Assembly: GCF_006438725.1 (NCBI RefSeq)
Contig: NZ_RCZD01000006.1
Coordinates: forward strand, 229,588-293,587
DNA: 64,000 nucleotides
Direction: 5' to 3'
From: Ewingella americana
GTDB taxonomy: Bacteria; Pseudomonadota; Gammaproteobacteria; Enterobacterales; Enterobacteriaceae
Shown: positions 41,740 to 53,214 of the stretch, piece by piece
How the letters are laid out: each line of letters opens with the position of its first letter
Numbering within the stretch: the first letter of the stretch is position 1
Program-made: the position numbers and the translations under genes
The notes under the pieces: model-generated
What the model saw: only the letters and a program-made list of their open reading frames with translations
Told to the model about the DNA's origin: nothing
Database searches by the model: none

Positions 41740-43539
41740 GTGCAAACCTTTAACGCCGACATTGTAATTATAGGTGCTGGTGGGGCTGGTTTACGCGCAG
41801 CTATAGCAGCAGCGGAAGCCAACCCCAGCCTTAACATAGCGCTGATATCGAAAGTTTACCCGATGCGCAGCCATACCGTGGCTGCCGAAGGTGGCTCAGC
41901 CGCAGTCACTCAGGATCACGACAGTTTCGACTATCATTTCCAGGACACCGTGTCCGGCGGGGATTGGTTGTGCGAACAGGATGTGGTGGATCATTTTGTA
42001 CATCAGTGCCCGCAGGAAATGGCACAACTCGAAATTTGGGGCTGTCCGTGGAGCCGCAAAGAGGATGGGTCAGTCAACGTACGTCGCTTCGGCGGCATGA
42101 AGATCGAGCGCACCTGGTTCGCAGCCGATAAAACCGGTTTCCACATCCTGCATACCCTGTTCCAAACCTCACTGAAATATCCGAAAATCAAACGCTTCGA
42201 TGAACATTTCGTGCTCGATATTTTGGTTGATGACGGCCGTGTTCACGGCTTGATCGCGATTAATATGATGGAAGGTACGCGGATTCAGATTCGCGCCAAC
42301 GCCGTCGTAATGGCCACCGGGGGCGCAGGTCGCGTTTACCGCTACAACACCAATGGCGGGATTGTGACCGGCGATGGTATGGGCATGGCCTTCCGCCACG
42401 GCGTTCCTCTGCGTGACATGGAATTTGTGCAATACCACCCGACCGGCCTGCCAGGTTCCGGTATCCTGATGACCGAAGGCTGTCGTGGTGAAGGTGGCAT
42501 TCTGATCAATAAAGAAGGCTATCGTTATTTGCAGGACTACGGCATGGGCCCGGAAACGCCGCTCGGTGAGCCGAAAAACAAGTACATGGAACTCGGCCCG
42601 CGCGACAAGGTGTCACAAGCCTTCTGGCACGAATGGCGCGCCGGACGCACCGAATCCACCCCACGCGGTGATGTGGTCTATCTCGATTTACGCCACCTGG
42701 GCGAGAAGAAACTGCTCGAACGTCTGCCGTTTATCTGCGAACTGGCGAAAGCCTACGTTGGCGTTGACCCGGTAAAAGAACCTATCCCGGTGCGCCCTAC
42801 CGCGCATTACACCATGGGCGGTATTGAAACCAACGCGCAGTGCGAAACCCGAATTAAAGGGCTGTTTGCCGTTGGTGAATGCTCTTCGGTCGGTCTGCAT
42901 GGCGCAAATCGTCTTGGTTCAAACTCATTGGCCGAACTGGTGGTGTTTGGCCGCATGGCCGGGGAACAGGCTGCCATACGCGCCACTGAATCGATCAAAC
43001 CGGCCAATACCGCAGCACTCGATGCTCAGGTTGCTGACGTTGAAAATCGTTTAGCCGCATTGATGGCACAAGAAGGCGATGAAAGTTGGGCGACGATTCG
43101 TGATGAAATGGGCATGTCGATGGAAGAAGGCTGCGGCATTTACCGTACGCCGGAACTGATGCAGAAAACCATCGACAAACTGGCTGAGCTGAAAGAACGC
43201 TTTAAACGAGTAAAAATCAAAGACACCTCCAGCGTATTCAACACCGATCTGCTTTATACCCTCGAACTGGGTTACGGGCTGGATGTCGCGGAATGTATGG
43301 CGCACTCCGCATTTAACCGCAGAGAATCGCGCGGCGCACATCAACGTCTGGATGAAGGCTGCACCGAGCGCGATGACGTAAACTTCCTCAAGCACACGCT
43401 GGCGTTTTACCAACCAGACACCGCACCGCGCCTCGAATATGGCGATGTAAAAATCACCACGTTGCCGCCTGCCAAACGCGTCTACGGTGGTGAGTCAGAA
43501 GCTCAGGATAAAAAAAACAAGGAGCAATCTCATGGCTGA
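41740..43539 (+). CDS. frdA: Fumarate reductase flavoprotein subunit
   Basis: 599 residues from GTG at 41740 with TGGAGGAA upstream. An N-terminal FAD-binding Rossmann motif ([15 protein letters not shown]), the covalent-flavin His in [13 protein letters not shown] (about residue 44), and the substrate-site motifs HPTGLPGSG and [13 protein letters not shown] are present. With FrdB it reduces fumarate to succinate on the cytoplasmic face during anaerobic respiration. It overlaps frdB by eight bases. Confidence 0.98.
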   Translation: MQTFNADIVIIGAGGAGLRAAIAAAEANPSLNIALISKVYPMRSHTVAAEGGSAAVTQDHDSFDYHFQDTVSGGDWLCEQDVVDHFVHQCPQEMAQLEIWGCPWSRKEDGSVNVRRFGGMKIERTWFAADKTGFHILHTLFQTSLKYPKIKRFDEHFVLDILVDDGRVHGLIAINMMEGTRIQIRANAVVMATGGAGRVYRYNTNGGIVTGDGMGMAFRHGVPLRDMEFVQYHPTGLPGSGILMTEGCRGEGGILINKEGYRYLQDYGMGPETPLGEPKNKYMELGPRDKVSQAFWHEWRAGRTESTPRGDVVYLDLRHLGEKKLLERLPFICELAKAYVGVDPVKEPIPVRPTAHYTMGGIETNAQCETRIKGLFAVGECSSVGLHGANRLGSNSLAELVVFGRMAGEQAAIRATESIKPANTAALDAQVADVENRLAALMAQEGDESWATIRDEMGMSMEEGCGIYRTPELMQKTIDKLAELKERFKRVKIKDTSSVFNTDLLYTLELGYGLDVAECMAHSAFNRRESRGAHQRLDEGCTERDDVNFLKHTLAFYQPDTAPRLEYGDVKITTLPPAKRVYGGESEAQDKKNKEQSHG

Positions 43540-44266
43540 GTTGAAGAGCCGGAAGGTTGAGATCATGCGTTACAACCCGGAAGTCGACAGTGCGCCGCAT
43601 CCGGTCGTTTATGACGTGCCTTTCGATGAGACGACATCGTTGCTCGATGCATTAGGTTACATCAAAGATAATCTGGCCCCTGATTTGTCCTACCGCTGGT
43701 CGTGCCGTATGGCGATTTGTGGCTCGTGCGGCATGATGGTGGATAACGTTCCCAAACTGGCATGTAAAACTTTCCTGCGCGAATATCCACAAGGGATGAA
43801 AATCGCCGCACTGGGCAATTTCCCTGTCGAACGCGATCTGGTGGTCGATATGACTCACTTTATCGAAAGCCTGGAAGCCATTAAGCCTTATATCATCGGT
43901 AACCCGCGTGATGCCTCACAGGGTCCGGGGAATCAAACCCCCGCGCAGATGGAGAAATACCATCAGTTCTCCGGCTGTATTAACTGTGGTTTATGTTACG
44001 CCGCCTGCCCGCAATTCGGTTTAAACCCGGAGTTCATCGGCCCGGCAGCCATCACGCTGGCGCACCGCTACAACCTCGACAACCGCGATCACGGCAAACA
44101 GCAACGTATGGCTCAGCTTAATGGCGACAATGGCGTCTGGAGCTGCACCTTCGTGGGCTACTGTTCTGAAGTCTGTCCGAAACATGTGGATCCTGCAGCG
44201 GCTATTCAGCAAGGCAAAGTGGAAAACGCGAAAGATTTCATGATTGCGAGGCTCAGACCGCAATGA
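43532..44266 (+). CDS. frdB: Fumarate reductase iron-sulfur subunit
   Basis: 244 residues from [17 protein letters not shown], as in E. coli; GGAG at 43521-43524. Three cluster-binding regions: [2Fe-2S] [12 protein letters not shown] with a distal Cys (about 57-77), then [13 protein letters not shown] and [11 protein letters not shown] for the [4Fe-4S] and [3Fe-4S] clusters. It carries electrons from menaquinol, via FrdCD, to FrdA. The stop overlaps the first possible ATG of frdC. Confidence 0.98.
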   Translation: MAELKSRKVEIMRYNPEVDSAPHPVVYDVPFDETTSLLDALGYIKDNLAPDLSYRWSCRMAICGSCGMMVDNVPKLACKTFLREYPQGMKIAALGNFPVERDLVVDMTHFIESLEAIKPYIIGNPRDASQGPGNQTPAQMEKYHQFSGCINCGLCYAACPQFGLNPEFIGPAAITLAHRYNLDNRDHGKQQRMAQLNGDNGVWSCTFVGYCSEVCPKHVDPAAAIQQGKVENAKDFMIARLRPQ

Positions 44267-44277
44267 GGGAACAAAAG

Positions 44278-44682
44278 ATGATGAATACGCCAAGCAAACG
44301 TAAGCCTTACGTCCACGAGATGAAGGCCAACTGGTGGAAAAAGTCCGGGTTTTATCGCTTTTATATGCTGCGTGAAGGCACCGCCGTTCCGGCAGTCTGG
44401 TTCAGCCTGTTGCTACTGGCCGGGTTGTTCTCGCTGAAACATGGCGTGGAAAGCTGGGCCAGTTTCGTCGGTTTTCTGCAAAATCCCATCGTGATGGTGA
44501 TTAACCTGATCGCCCTGCTGGCCGCATTGCTGCATACCAAAACCTGGTTCGAGCTGGCACCGAAGGCTTCAATCATTATTGTCAAGAACCAGAAAATGGG
44601 TCCTGAGCCGGTGATTGGTGCATTTTGGGTGATCACAGTGATTGTCACGCTGGCCATTCTGGCTATCGCCTTATTCTATTAA
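44278..44682 (+). CDS. frdC: Fumarate reductase membrane anchor subunit C
   Basis: 134 residues from the ATG at 44278, which is eight bases after GAGGG; the next codon (44281) is also ATG, and an ATG at 44263 overlaps the frdB stop but lacks good spacing. Three membrane helices and the conserved [25 protein letters not shown] start (split about 16-38) identify it. With FrdD it anchors the enzyme and forms the menaquinol site. Confidence 0.95.
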   Translation: MMNTPSKRKPYVHEMKANWWKKSGFYRFYMLREGTAVPAVWFSLLLLAGLFSLKHGVESWASFVGFLQNPIVMVINLIALLAALLHTKTWFELAPKASIIIVKNQKMGPEPVIGAFWVITVIVTLAILAIALFY

Positions 44683-44693
44683 CGGAGGACATG

Positions 44694-45053
44694 ATGAATA
44701 AAACGCTTCCAAAGCGCTCTGACGAACCGGTCTTCTGGGGACTTTTCGGCGCAGGTGGTATGTGGAGTGCGATCTTCGCGCCGGTCATGATCCTGCTGGT
44801 GTGCTTTCTGCTGCCGCTCGGTTTTTTCCCAGCGGATGCACTGAGCTATCCACGGATCCTGGCGTTCGCGCAAAGCTGGATCGGACGTCTGTTCCTGTTA
44901 CTGATGATCGCTCTGCCATTGTGGTGCGGTTTACACCGCATGCACCATGCCATGCATGATTTGAAAATTCATGTTCCGGCCGGAAAATGGGTCTTCTACG
45001 GGCTGGCGAGTATTCTCACCGTCGTCACCGTGATCGTTCTCATCAGAATATAA
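44694..45053 (+). CDS. frdD: Fumarate reductase membrane anchor subunit D
   Basis: 119 residues from the ATG at 44694, five bases after GGAGG and giving the same length as E. coli; an ATG at 44691 is too close to the ribosome-binding site. Three membrane helices, with [19 protein letters not shown] at the start and [14 protein letters not shown] near the end. It completes the membrane anchor. In E. coli the ampC promoter lies inside the end of frdD; here no ampC follows. Confidence 0.96.
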   Translation: MNKTLPKRSDEPVFWGLFGAGGMWSAIFAPVMILLVCFLLPLGFFPADALSYPRILAFAQSWIGRLFLLLMIALPLWCGLHRMHHAMHDLKIHVPAGKWVFYGLASILTVVTVIVLIRI

Positions 45054-45062
45054 ATATCTCAG

Positions 45063-45085
45063 GCGGCTCATTCGCGAGCCGCTTT
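45063..45085 (+). terminator. Terminator after frdD
   Basis: GCGGCTC and GAGCCGC pair around six bases and are followed by TTT; ten bases after the frdD stop. Confidence 0.7.
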
Positions 45086-45155
45086 CCCTCTCCTGCATTT
45101 CCTGTTTCCCCCACTGTTACCTACACTTAGAGCACACCCTGAGGAAGGAACTGCT

Positions 45156-45680
45156 ATGCGAATTTGGTCAAAAATCGGCGTTCTGGTATCGGCAGTAATG
45201 TCTGTTGCCTGCAGCGTCACCCCACCAGCCGACGTCAAAATCGTCAATAACTTCGAACTAAACCGCTATCTCGGCACCTGGTATGAGGTCGCACGTCTGG
45301 ATCACAGCTTTGAAAGCGGACTGGAGCAAGTCACGGCCAATTACAGTATGCGACCCGACGGCGGCGTAAAAATCATCAACCGGGGCTTTAATCCGAAAAA
45401 ACAGAAATGGCAGGAAAGCGAGGGCAAGGGCTATTTCACCGGACCGACTTCACGCGCAGCGCTTAAAGTCTCCTTCTTCGGCCCATTCTATGGCGGATAC
45501 AACGTCATCGAACTCGATAAGGATTACCAGTACGCGCTGGTGTGTGGCCCGAACAAAAGCTATCTGTGGATTCTGTCCCGAACGCCTACGCTCAGCGAGG
45601 ATGTAAAACACAAGCTGCTGAATACCGCGCAACAATACGGTTTTGATATCAATCAGTTAATTTGGGTGAAGCAACCTTAG
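45156..45680 (+). CDS. blc: Outer-membrane lipocalin Blc
   Basis: 174 residues. A lipoprotein signal peptide ends SVACS (Cys about 19), followed by the lipocalin signature NRYLGTWYEVARLDHSFE (about 32-49) and the strongly conserved ALKVSFFGPFYGGYNVIELD. Blc binds lysophospholipids and is thought to help envelope maintenance under starvation or stress. In E. coli it follows ampC; here it directly follows the frdD terminator, and sugE is absent from the other side. Confidence 0.95.
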   Translation: MRIWSKIGVLVSAVMSVACSVTPPADVKIVNNFELNRYLGTWYEVARLDHSFESGLEQVTANYSMRPDGGVKIINRGFNPKKQKWQESEGKGYFTGPTSRAALKVSFFGPFYGGYNVIELDKDYQYALVCGPNKSYLWILSRTPTLSEDVKHKLLNTAQQYGFDINQLIWVKQP

Positions 45681-45748
45681 AAGGGGTCACTGCCTGCATG
45701 CGACTGCAGGCAGAATCTGCATACATCGGGGGAGATTAAACGCGAAAA

Positions 45749-45883
45749 TTATTGCGCGCTTTTTTGAATGGCTTGTCCACCGGCAGAAACGTCTTCACCC
45801 ACACCACGAGTGGTGTTACACGCCGTCAGCGCGCTGGAGAGTACCAAAACAGACAAAATGGCGAGAATACTTTTCTTCAGCAT
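45749..45883 (-). CDS. ecnB: Entericidin B-type small lipoprotein
   Basis: 44 residues. On the minus strand the ATG at 45883 is preceded by GGAAGG. The translation has a signal peptide ending LTAC, followed by [18 protein letters not shown], closely matching E. coli EcnB. EcnB is described as a bacteriolytic toxin lipoprotein of the EcnA/EcnB antidote-toxin pair, induced in stationary phase; a simpler envelope stress role is possible. It is paired with ecnA 117 bases upstream on the same strand. Confidence 0.88.
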   Translation of the reverse strand: MLKKSILAILSVLVLSSALTACNTTRGVGEDVSAGGQAIQKSAQ

Positions 45884-46000
45884 ATAAATTTCCTTCCTAT
45901 AAGAGAATGATAAGTAAGACCACCTAAGTGTAGTAAAAAAAACACAGCGCGAGGTTTTAAAGAGGATTTTAGGAAAGATGGAAAACAGCGGCTGAAGGGA

Positions 46001-46129
46001 TCAGCCCGCTCTGGATATAGCCCCCCCCAAATGCTGGATGTCTTCACCAAAACCGTGAACAGTATTACAGCCGGATAACGAAGCCAGCACCATCATTGAA
46101 ACCAGGATAAACAACATCTTCTTCAACAT
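46001..46129 (-). CDS. ecnA: Entericidin A-type small lipoprotein (antidote homologue)
   Basis: 42 residues. The translation starts MLKKMLFILV; the lipobox is LSGC (Cys21), then NTVHGFGEDIQHLGGAISRAG, matching E. coli EcnA (GFGEDIKHLG). It lies between efp and ecnB, as in E. coli. A run of eight G (minus strand, 46021-46028) encodes part of LGGA near the end; slippage there would change only the last residues and the stop. Confidence 0.87.
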   Translation of the reverse strand: MLKKMLFILVSMMVLASLSGCNTVHGFGEDIQHLGGAISRAG

Positions 46130-46215
46130 GGTAAACGTGATCCATTTCCAAAGTGTGATGGAGGAAAAGTCGCGGCAAGCGTTTGACCTGCCGCAGCTTT
46201 CGCCAGCGTTAAAAC

Positions 46216-46782
46216 TTACTTAACGCGGGAAACGTATTCGCCAGAGCGGGTGTCACAACGGACAATTTCGCCAATCTGTACAAACAATGGAACCTTAACC
46301 ACGGCGCCGGTGCTCAGGGTAGCAGGCTTTCCGCCGGTACCTGCGGTATCGCCTTTCAGACCTGGGTCTGTTTCGACCACTTCTGCTTCGATGAAGTTCG
46401 GTGGCTGAACAGCGATAGGACGACCATCCCACAGAGTGACGATACATTCCGCATTATCTTGCAGCCATTTTGACGCGTCAGATACGGTTTTTGCTTCAAC
46501 CCCATGCTGCTCGAAAGTCTCTGGGTGCATGAAATGGTAGAACTCACCGTCGTTGTACAGGTAGGTCATGTTGGTATCTACAACATCGGCACCTTCGCAG
46601 GAGTCAGTAGATTTGAAGGTTTTTTCTACACGTGAACCGGTCAGCAGACGACGCATTTTCACACGTGCAAAAGCCTGACCTTTGCCTGGTTTTACGAACA
46701 CACTGTCTTCGATAGCGTAAGGCTCGCTTTCGAACATGATTTTAAGACCCGGACGGAAATCGTTGCTAGAATAAGTCGCCAT
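46216..46782 (-). CDS. efp: Translation elongation factor P
   Basis: 188 residues, three OB-like domains, beginning [15 protein letters not shown]. The modified lysine is Lys34, within KPGKGQAF; its tip sequence is of the beta-lysylated type. EF-P rescues ribosomes stalled at proline runs. Modification is by EpmB (46820-47848, divergent and adjacent) and EpmA (40472-41449), both present. Confidence 0.98.
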   Translation of the reverse strand: MATYSSNDFRPGLKIMFESEPYAIEDSVFVKPGKGQAFARVKMRRLLTGSRVEKTFKSTDSCEGADVVDTNMTYLYNDGEFYHFMHPETFEQHGVEAKTVSDASKWLQDNAECIVTLWDGRPIAVQPPNFIEAEVVETDPGLKGDTAGTGGKPATLSTGAVVKVPLFVQIGEIVRCDTRSGEYVSRVK

Positions 46783-46819
46783 GATGGCCCTCTAATTTTA
46801 AACTGGTATTAGCCAAAAA

Positions 46820-47848
46820 ATGGCAAACATTGTAACCCTAAATACGCCATTTAGAGAAGATTGGTTGTATCAACTCGGCGATGTTATTACAGACCCGGAT
46901 GAACTGCTTACTCTTCTGGCACTTAACGATAATGCAGAGCTGCAAACAGGGCGTGACGCCCGTCGTTTGTTCCCCCTACGCGTTCCGCGCGCCTTTGTTG
47001 CGCGCATGCAACCAGGCAATCCACACGACCCTCTACTGTTGCAGGTCCTGACCGCGCGCGAGGAGTTTATCGCCGCGCCGGGCTTTACGACCGATCCACT
47101 GGATGAACAACGTAGCGTCGTTCCAGGACTGTTGCACAAGTATAATAATCGCGCCCTGCTGCTGGTCAAAGGTGGCTGTGCGGTGAACTGCCGCTACTGC
47201 TTCCGTCGTCATTTTCCTTATCAGGAAAACCAGGGAAATAAGGCCAACTGGGTTCAGGCGCTGGATTATATCCGCACACACCCTGAACTCGATGAAATTA
47301 TTTTCTCAGGTGGTGATCCCCTGATGGCCAAAGATGGCGAACTTGATTGGTTGATCACAGAACTGGAAACTATTGCGCACATTCAACGTCTGCGGATCCA
47401 TACCCGTTTGCCGGTGGTGATACCGTCGCGCATTACCACAGCGCTCTGCCAGCGTCTCAGCGAATCGCGTTTACAGGTGTTGATGGTGACGCACATCAAT
47501 CATGCCAACGAGATTGACGCAGACCTGTGCGACAGCATGAGCCGCCTGAAGCGTGCCGGTGTGACGTTGCTCAACCAGAGCGTACTGCTGCGTGGGGTTA
47601 ATGATTGCGCCGACACGTTAGCCCAATTGAGTAATGCGCTGTTTAATGCCGGGATCCTGCCGTATTACATCCACGTGCTGGATAAAGTGCAGGGGGCAGC
47701 CCATTTCATGGTCGATGACGATGAAGCGCGGGCGATCATGAAAAAGCTGATGAGCAAAGTCTCTGGCTACATGGTGCCGAAGCTGACGCGTGAAATCGGC
47801 GGGGAGCCAAGCAAGACAATTTTAGATTTGCGGCTTAAGCAGTCCTGA
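46820..47848 (+). CDS. epmB: EF-P-specific lysine 2,3-aminomutase EpmB (YjeK)
   Basis: 342 residues, radical-SAM family. The cluster motif is CAVNCRYCFRRH (Cys about 120, 124, 127), followed by FSGGDPLM and RIHTRLPVVIP. It converts (S)-alpha-lysine to (R)-beta-lysine, the substrate EpmA ligates to EF-P Lys34. It is shorter than catabolic lysine 2,3-aminomutases, which fits EpmB. It is divergent from efp with 37 bases between the starts, so their promoters must overlap or interleave. Confidence 0.97.
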   Translation: MANIVTLNTPFREDWLYQLGDVITDPDELLTLLALNDNAELQTGRDARRLFPLRVPRAFVARMQPGNPHDPLLLQVLTAREEFIAAPGFTTDPLDEQRSVVPGLLHKYNNRALLLVKGGCAVNCRYCFRRHFPYQENQGNKANWVQALDYIRTHPELDEIIFSGGDPLMAKDGELDWLITELETIAHIQRLRIHTRLPVVIPSRITTALCQRLSESRLQVLMVTHINHANEIDADLCDSMSRLKRAGVTLLNQSVLLRGVNDCADTLAQLSNALFNAGILPYYIHVLDKVQGAAHFMVDDDEARAIMKKLMSKVSGYMVPKLTREIGGEPSKTILDLRLKQS

Positions 47849-47868
47849 AGACGCTAAAAGTCAGGATC

Positions 47869-47897
47869 AAAAAGGGATGCCCGATGGCATCCCTTTT
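47869..47897. terminator. Bidirectional terminator between epmB and yjeI
   Basis: GGGATGCC and GGCATCCC pair around CGAT, flanked by A5 on the left and T4 on the right, between convergent stops. Confidence 0.85.
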
Positions 47898-47934
47898 ACT
47901 ATTTCGCATCTTGCTCAGGAGAAAGTTTGCCCTG

Positions 47935-48279
47935 TTAAGGACATTTATAAACCTGGCCAACCATTTTGCTGTCTACCGGCACGAAGCTGGACAGTATATT
48001 CTGCGTTGGGCTGTTTGCGCCATAGATGGTATTACCACCCATTGAAGCTGCTTTGTTACGCAGGTCGTTTGCCGCACCGCGCATTGAACTGCCGTCACCA
48101 CCACTGCCTGAGAACCAATTGCTTTGCGCGCCGGTGACATCACCAATGAGCTGGCATTCTTTGCCTGGTTTGGTATCGGTGAATTTCACCTGCTGGCCCG
48201 CTGCATCAAGTTGATGAGTGGTACTGCACCCGGCAAGCAGCATGGCAGCTGACAGGCCCAGTAACATTTTAATCCGCAT
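47935..48279 (-). CDS. yjeI: DUF4156 lipoprotein YjeI
   Basis: 114 residues from MRIKMLLGLSAAMLLAGC, with a ribosome-binding GGGGA; the open frame goes 22 codons further up without conservation. The lipobox is LAGC. The mature part contains KECQLIGDVTGAQSNW and SMRGAANDLRNKAASMGGN, typical of YjeI and the DUF4156 family. The function is unknown; an envelope lipoprotein. It converges on epmB. Confidence 0.9.
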   Translation of the reverse strand: MRIKMLLGLSAAMLLAGCSTTHQLDAAGQQVKFTDTKPGKECQLIGDVTGAQSNWFSGSGGDGSSMRGAANDLRNKAASMGGNTIYGANSPTQNILSSFVPVDSKMVGQVYKCP

Positions 48280-48482
48280 CACTTTCCCCATTTGATATTG
48301 AAATCTCATAAAGCCTATCAGAGAACGCTCGGTTCTCTTAGGCATCCGTTGCCACGTTTACCTAGGGTTCAACGCGTTACCTGAGATAAACAGGCAATGG
48401 CGATAGGCTACAGTTTACACGTTAAACTCCAGAGACAATGAGAGTTATCTTACTGAACCGGACGAAAAAGGGTCAAATAAAA

Positions 48483-48508
48483 AAACCCGGCCATAAATGA
48501 CCGGGTTT
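48483..48508 (-). terminator. Terminator after groEL
   Basis: AAACCCGG and CCGGGTTT form the stem around a 10-base loop; on the minus strand it is followed by TTTTT. It lies about 60 bases past the groEL stop. Confidence 0.8.
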
Positions 48509-48569
48509 CTTCAACATACAAAAGGCTTACGCCCTTCATACATCCAGCGGATAAACGCCAGGGGGATGA

Positions 48570-50219
<1,650 letters not shown>

Positions 50220-50263
50220 TTACCTTCAATTCGTTCAGTTCAGAAAAAGTGATCAGGAGCGGA

Positions 50264-50587
<324 letters not shown>

Positions 50588-50640
50588 CTATTTTAGGGTT
50601 GAATGCCTGACAGTCATCTGCCCGGCCTCGTGGTTTGTTT

Positions 50641-50670
50641 AATGGGGGCGTTACGCCACCCTTCAAGGGG
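50641..50670 (-). promoter_or_regulatory. Sigma-32 heat-shock promoter of groESL
   Basis: On the minus strand a -35 CCCCTTGAAG (50661-50670) and a -10 CCCCCATT (50641-50648), about 12 bases apart, match the heat-shock consensus and the E. coli groE promoter. It lies about 85 bases upstream of groES. Confidence 0.85.
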
Positions 50671-50773
50671 ACAAAGCAAAAAAAATCGCTTTTTCTTTTC
50701 CATTTCAACGATTCGTAAAGAATCGATAGGAATCCCTTTTTCAACAATAATTTAACAATCAGTGGCGCGGATA

Positions 50774-51265
50774 TTAACGGCCACGGCTGTCGATGTCGTC
50801 ATCTTTTTCCGGTGATACCAAGCGTTCGGTATGTTCATCAGTGCGTTTGAACTCCCCGTCGAAAGTATTTCCGGTTGGCTGACTTTTGCCCCAGTTGCCG
50901 CCGGAGCGAACAATATTGAGATGCGGCATCAATTTTAGCGTCAGGGATTTCTGCACCGGTGGCAGTAAAAGCAACAGACCAAGGAAGTCGGTAAAGAATC
51001 CGGGGATCAGCAGCAAGAACCCTGCCATCACCAACGAAACACTTTTAACCATCTCAGCAGCCGGGCTTTCGCCTGCGGCCAGTTTCTGCTGCAACTGCAT
51101 AAAGGTTTTCATGCCCTGATTTTTCACCAGCGACACACCAACGCAGGAGGTAAAGACCACCAGCAGCAACGTCATGGCTACGCCGATAAAGGCAGCCACT
51201 TTGATAAATAACGTTATTTCTATGTAAGCCAACAGAAATAACAATAATAACGGTAACCAGCGCAC
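50774..51265 (-). CDS. fxsA: FxsA family inner membrane protein
   Basis: 163 residues, starting MRWLPLLLLFLLAYIEITLF. Three or four hydrophobic segments (about 3-20, 24-46, 75-95) are followed by a hydrophilic C-terminal tail rich in charged residues (about 115-163). When overproduced in E. coli, FxsA relieves F-plasmid exclusion of phage T7; its normal role is unclear. It is divergent from aspA. Confidence 0.93.
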   Translation of the reverse strand: MRWLPLLLLFLLAYIEITLFIKVAAFIGVAMTLLLVVFTSCVGVSLVKNQGMKTFMQLQQKLAAGESPAAEMVKSVSLVMAGFLLLIPGFFTDFLGLLLLLPPVQKSLTLKLMPHLNIVRSGGNWGKSQPTGNTFDGEFKRTDEHTERLVSPEKDDDIDSRGR

Positions 51266-51638
51266 CGTATTCTCCTCGTGATGAAGTCCCGGTTTGCCTT
51301 GTGCGGCATCTTCCCAGGACCATAAAAGGGTGCCAGGGGATCTCAGCGATCACAACGCCCCAGGCTGTCTACAATGAAATGGTAGCGAAGAGCGCCGTTT
51401 TCAAGCGGTCCTCAACATTTAATTCACTGAGCGAATGATTTGTGAGAGTTCTCACAGATACAGAAATACATGCTCCGTAACAGTGCAAGAGAGTGATCTT
51501 AGTGCGTGCAATTCGCCAATAGCAGCATATGATCGCTTTCGTTGTAGCAACAACGGTTGATCGTTTTTAATTTCCCGCTGTTAGTAACATAATTATTAAC
51601 ATCGCATAACGCATTCAAGCACCAAAAAGAAGGTTCTC
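51266..51638. other. fxsA-aspA divergent regulatory region
   Basis: 373 bases with no gene. It contains a perfect CRP-type site (51441-51456), AT-rich sequence before aspA (51560-51610) and the aspA ribosome-binding site (AGAAGG, about 51627-51633). A TTGAT at 51557-51561 is not followed by a proper second half, so I do not call an FNR site. Confidence 0.6.
51441..51456. promoter_or_regulatory. CRP-cAMP site upstream of aspA
   Basis: TGTGAGAGTTCTCACA is a perfect TGTGA-N6-TCACA palindrome, with near-symmetric central bases too. It is about 180 bases before the aspA ATG. E. coli aspA is CRP-activated. Confidence 0.78.
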
Positions 51639-53075
51639 ATGTCAAATACGATTCGTATCGAGGAAGATCTGCTGGGTACTCGCGAAGTGCCGGCCGAGGC
51701 TTATTATGGAATTCACACCCTGCGGGCGATTGAAAACTTCTATATCAGCAACACTAAAATCAGCGATGTACCGGAGTTTGTCCGGGGCATGGTGATGGTC
51801 AAGAAAGCAGCCGCATTAGCCAATAAAGAGCTGCGTACAATCCCACGCCATATCGCTGATATCATTGTTCAGGCCTGTGATGAAGTCCTCGATAAAGGCA
51901 AATGCATGGACCAGTTCCCGATTGACGTCTTCCAGGGCGGCGCAGGGACCTCGGTTAACATGAACACCAATGAGGTTCTGGCAAACATTGGCCTCGAGCT
52001 GATGGGACACCAGAAAGGTGATTACCAGTATCTGAACCCGAACGACCATCTGAATAAATGCCAGTCCACCAATGATGCCTACCCAAGCGGTTTTCGCATT
52101 GCGGTTTACGCCTCATTACTGAAACTCATCGATGCAATTGCCCAGTTGGGTGATGGTTTTGAGAATAAAGCCAAAGAGTTCGAAAATATCATTAAAATGG
52201 GCCGCACCCAGTTGCAAGATGCTGTGCCGATGACCCTCGGTCAGGAGTTCCACGCATTTAATGTGTTGTTGAAAGAAGAAACCCGTAACTTGCTGCGTAC
52301 CGGCGAACTGCTGCTGGAAGTAAACCTTGGAGCAACCGCCATCGGTACTCGCCTGAATACGCCGGAAGGCTATCAGCAACTGGCGGTAGAAAAACTGGCG
52401 GAAGTCAGCAATCTCCCTTGTGTACCAGCAGAAGATTTGATCGAAGCAACCTCGGACTGTGGCGCCTACGTGATGGTCCACAGCTCGCTGAAACGGCTTG
52501 CAGTTAAGTTATCTAAAATCTGTAATGACTTACGCCTGCTCTCTTCTGGCCCGCGTGCGGGCCTTAACGAGATTAACTTGCCAGAACTTCAGGCCGGTTC
52601 ATCTATCATGCCAGCCAAAGTTAATCCGGTGATCCCTGAAGTGGTGAACCAGGTGTGCTTTAAAGTCATCGGGAACGACATCTGTGTCACCATGGCGGCC
52701 GAAGCAGGGCAGTTACAGCTCAACGTGATGGAACCGGTGATTGGCCAGGCGATGTTTGAGTCCATTCATATCCTGACTAATGCCTGCTACAATTTGCTGG
52801 AAAAATGCATTAACGGCATTACAGCGAATAAAGAAGTCTGCGAATTCTACGTTTTCAACTCCATCGGTATTGTGACTTATCTCAACCCGTTTATCGGCCA
52901 CCATAATGGCGATATCGTTGGTAAAATTTGTGCAGAAACCGGTAAGAGTGTGCGTGAAGTGGTACTGGAACGCGGTCTGCTCACCGAAGCTGAGCTGGAT
53001 GACATCTTCTCGATCGAGAACCTGATGCACCCTGCTTACAAGGCAAAACGGTATACGGACGAAAATGAACAATAA
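51639..53075 (+). CDS. aspA: Aspartate ammonia-lyase
   Basis: 478 residues, same length as E. coli. The start is [18 protein letters not shown]; the fumarase/aspartase signature [11 protein letters not shown] is at about 320-330, and [14 protein letters not shown] at about 99-112. It converts L-aspartate to fumarate plus ammonia, feeding fumarate to fumarate reductase under anaerobiosis. It is followed by a terminator-like hairpin and then dcuA, as in E. coli, where partial readthrough links the two. Confidence 0.98.
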   Translation: MSNTIRIEEDLLGTREVPAEAYYGIHTLRAIENFYISNTKISDVPEFVRGMVMVKKAAALANKELRTIPRHIADIIVQACDEVLDKGKCMDQFPIDVFQGGAGTSVNMNTNEVLANIGLELMGHQKGDYQYLNPNDHLNKCQSTNDAYPSGFRIAVYASLLKLIDAIAQLGDGFENKAKEFENIIKMGRTQLQDAVPMTLGQEFHAFNVLLKEETRNLLRTGELLLEVNLGATAIGTRLNTPEGYQQLAVEKLAEVSNLPCVPAEDLIEATSDCGAYVMVHSSLKRLAVKLSKICNDLRLLSSGPRAGLNEINLPELQAGSSIMPAKVNPVIPEVVNQVCFKVIGNDICVTMAAEAGQLQLNVMEPVIGQAMFESIHILTNACYNLLEKCINGITANKEVCEFYVFNSIGIVTYLNPFIGHHNGDIVGKICAETGKSVREVVLERGLLTEAELDDIFSIENLMHPAYKAKRYTDENEQ

Positions 53076-53097
53076 CAGGATTCACTTGTAGCCTCCG

Positions 53098-53134
53098 AAG
53101 GCTCGTTGTTCTCACGAACAATGAGCCTTTTTAT
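53098..53134 (+). terminator. Terminator or attenuator between aspA and dcuA
   Basis: A 14-bp stem with one G-T pair (AAGGCTCGTTGTTC with GAACAATGAGCCTT) and a TCAC loop is followed by TTTTT. Partial termination would set the aspA:dcuA ratio. Confidence 0.8.
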
Positions 53135-53214
53135 TTTGTACATAACAACAATTACACAACATTTCATTTTCATTTTGTTTCTTTCAGGAGTACCGGAACA
53201 ATGGACGGCCAATC

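Noticed and set aside
51557..51570. An FNR site before aspA (TTGAT)
   Set aside because: The second half-site is TTTAA rather than ATCAA, so only half of the motif is present.
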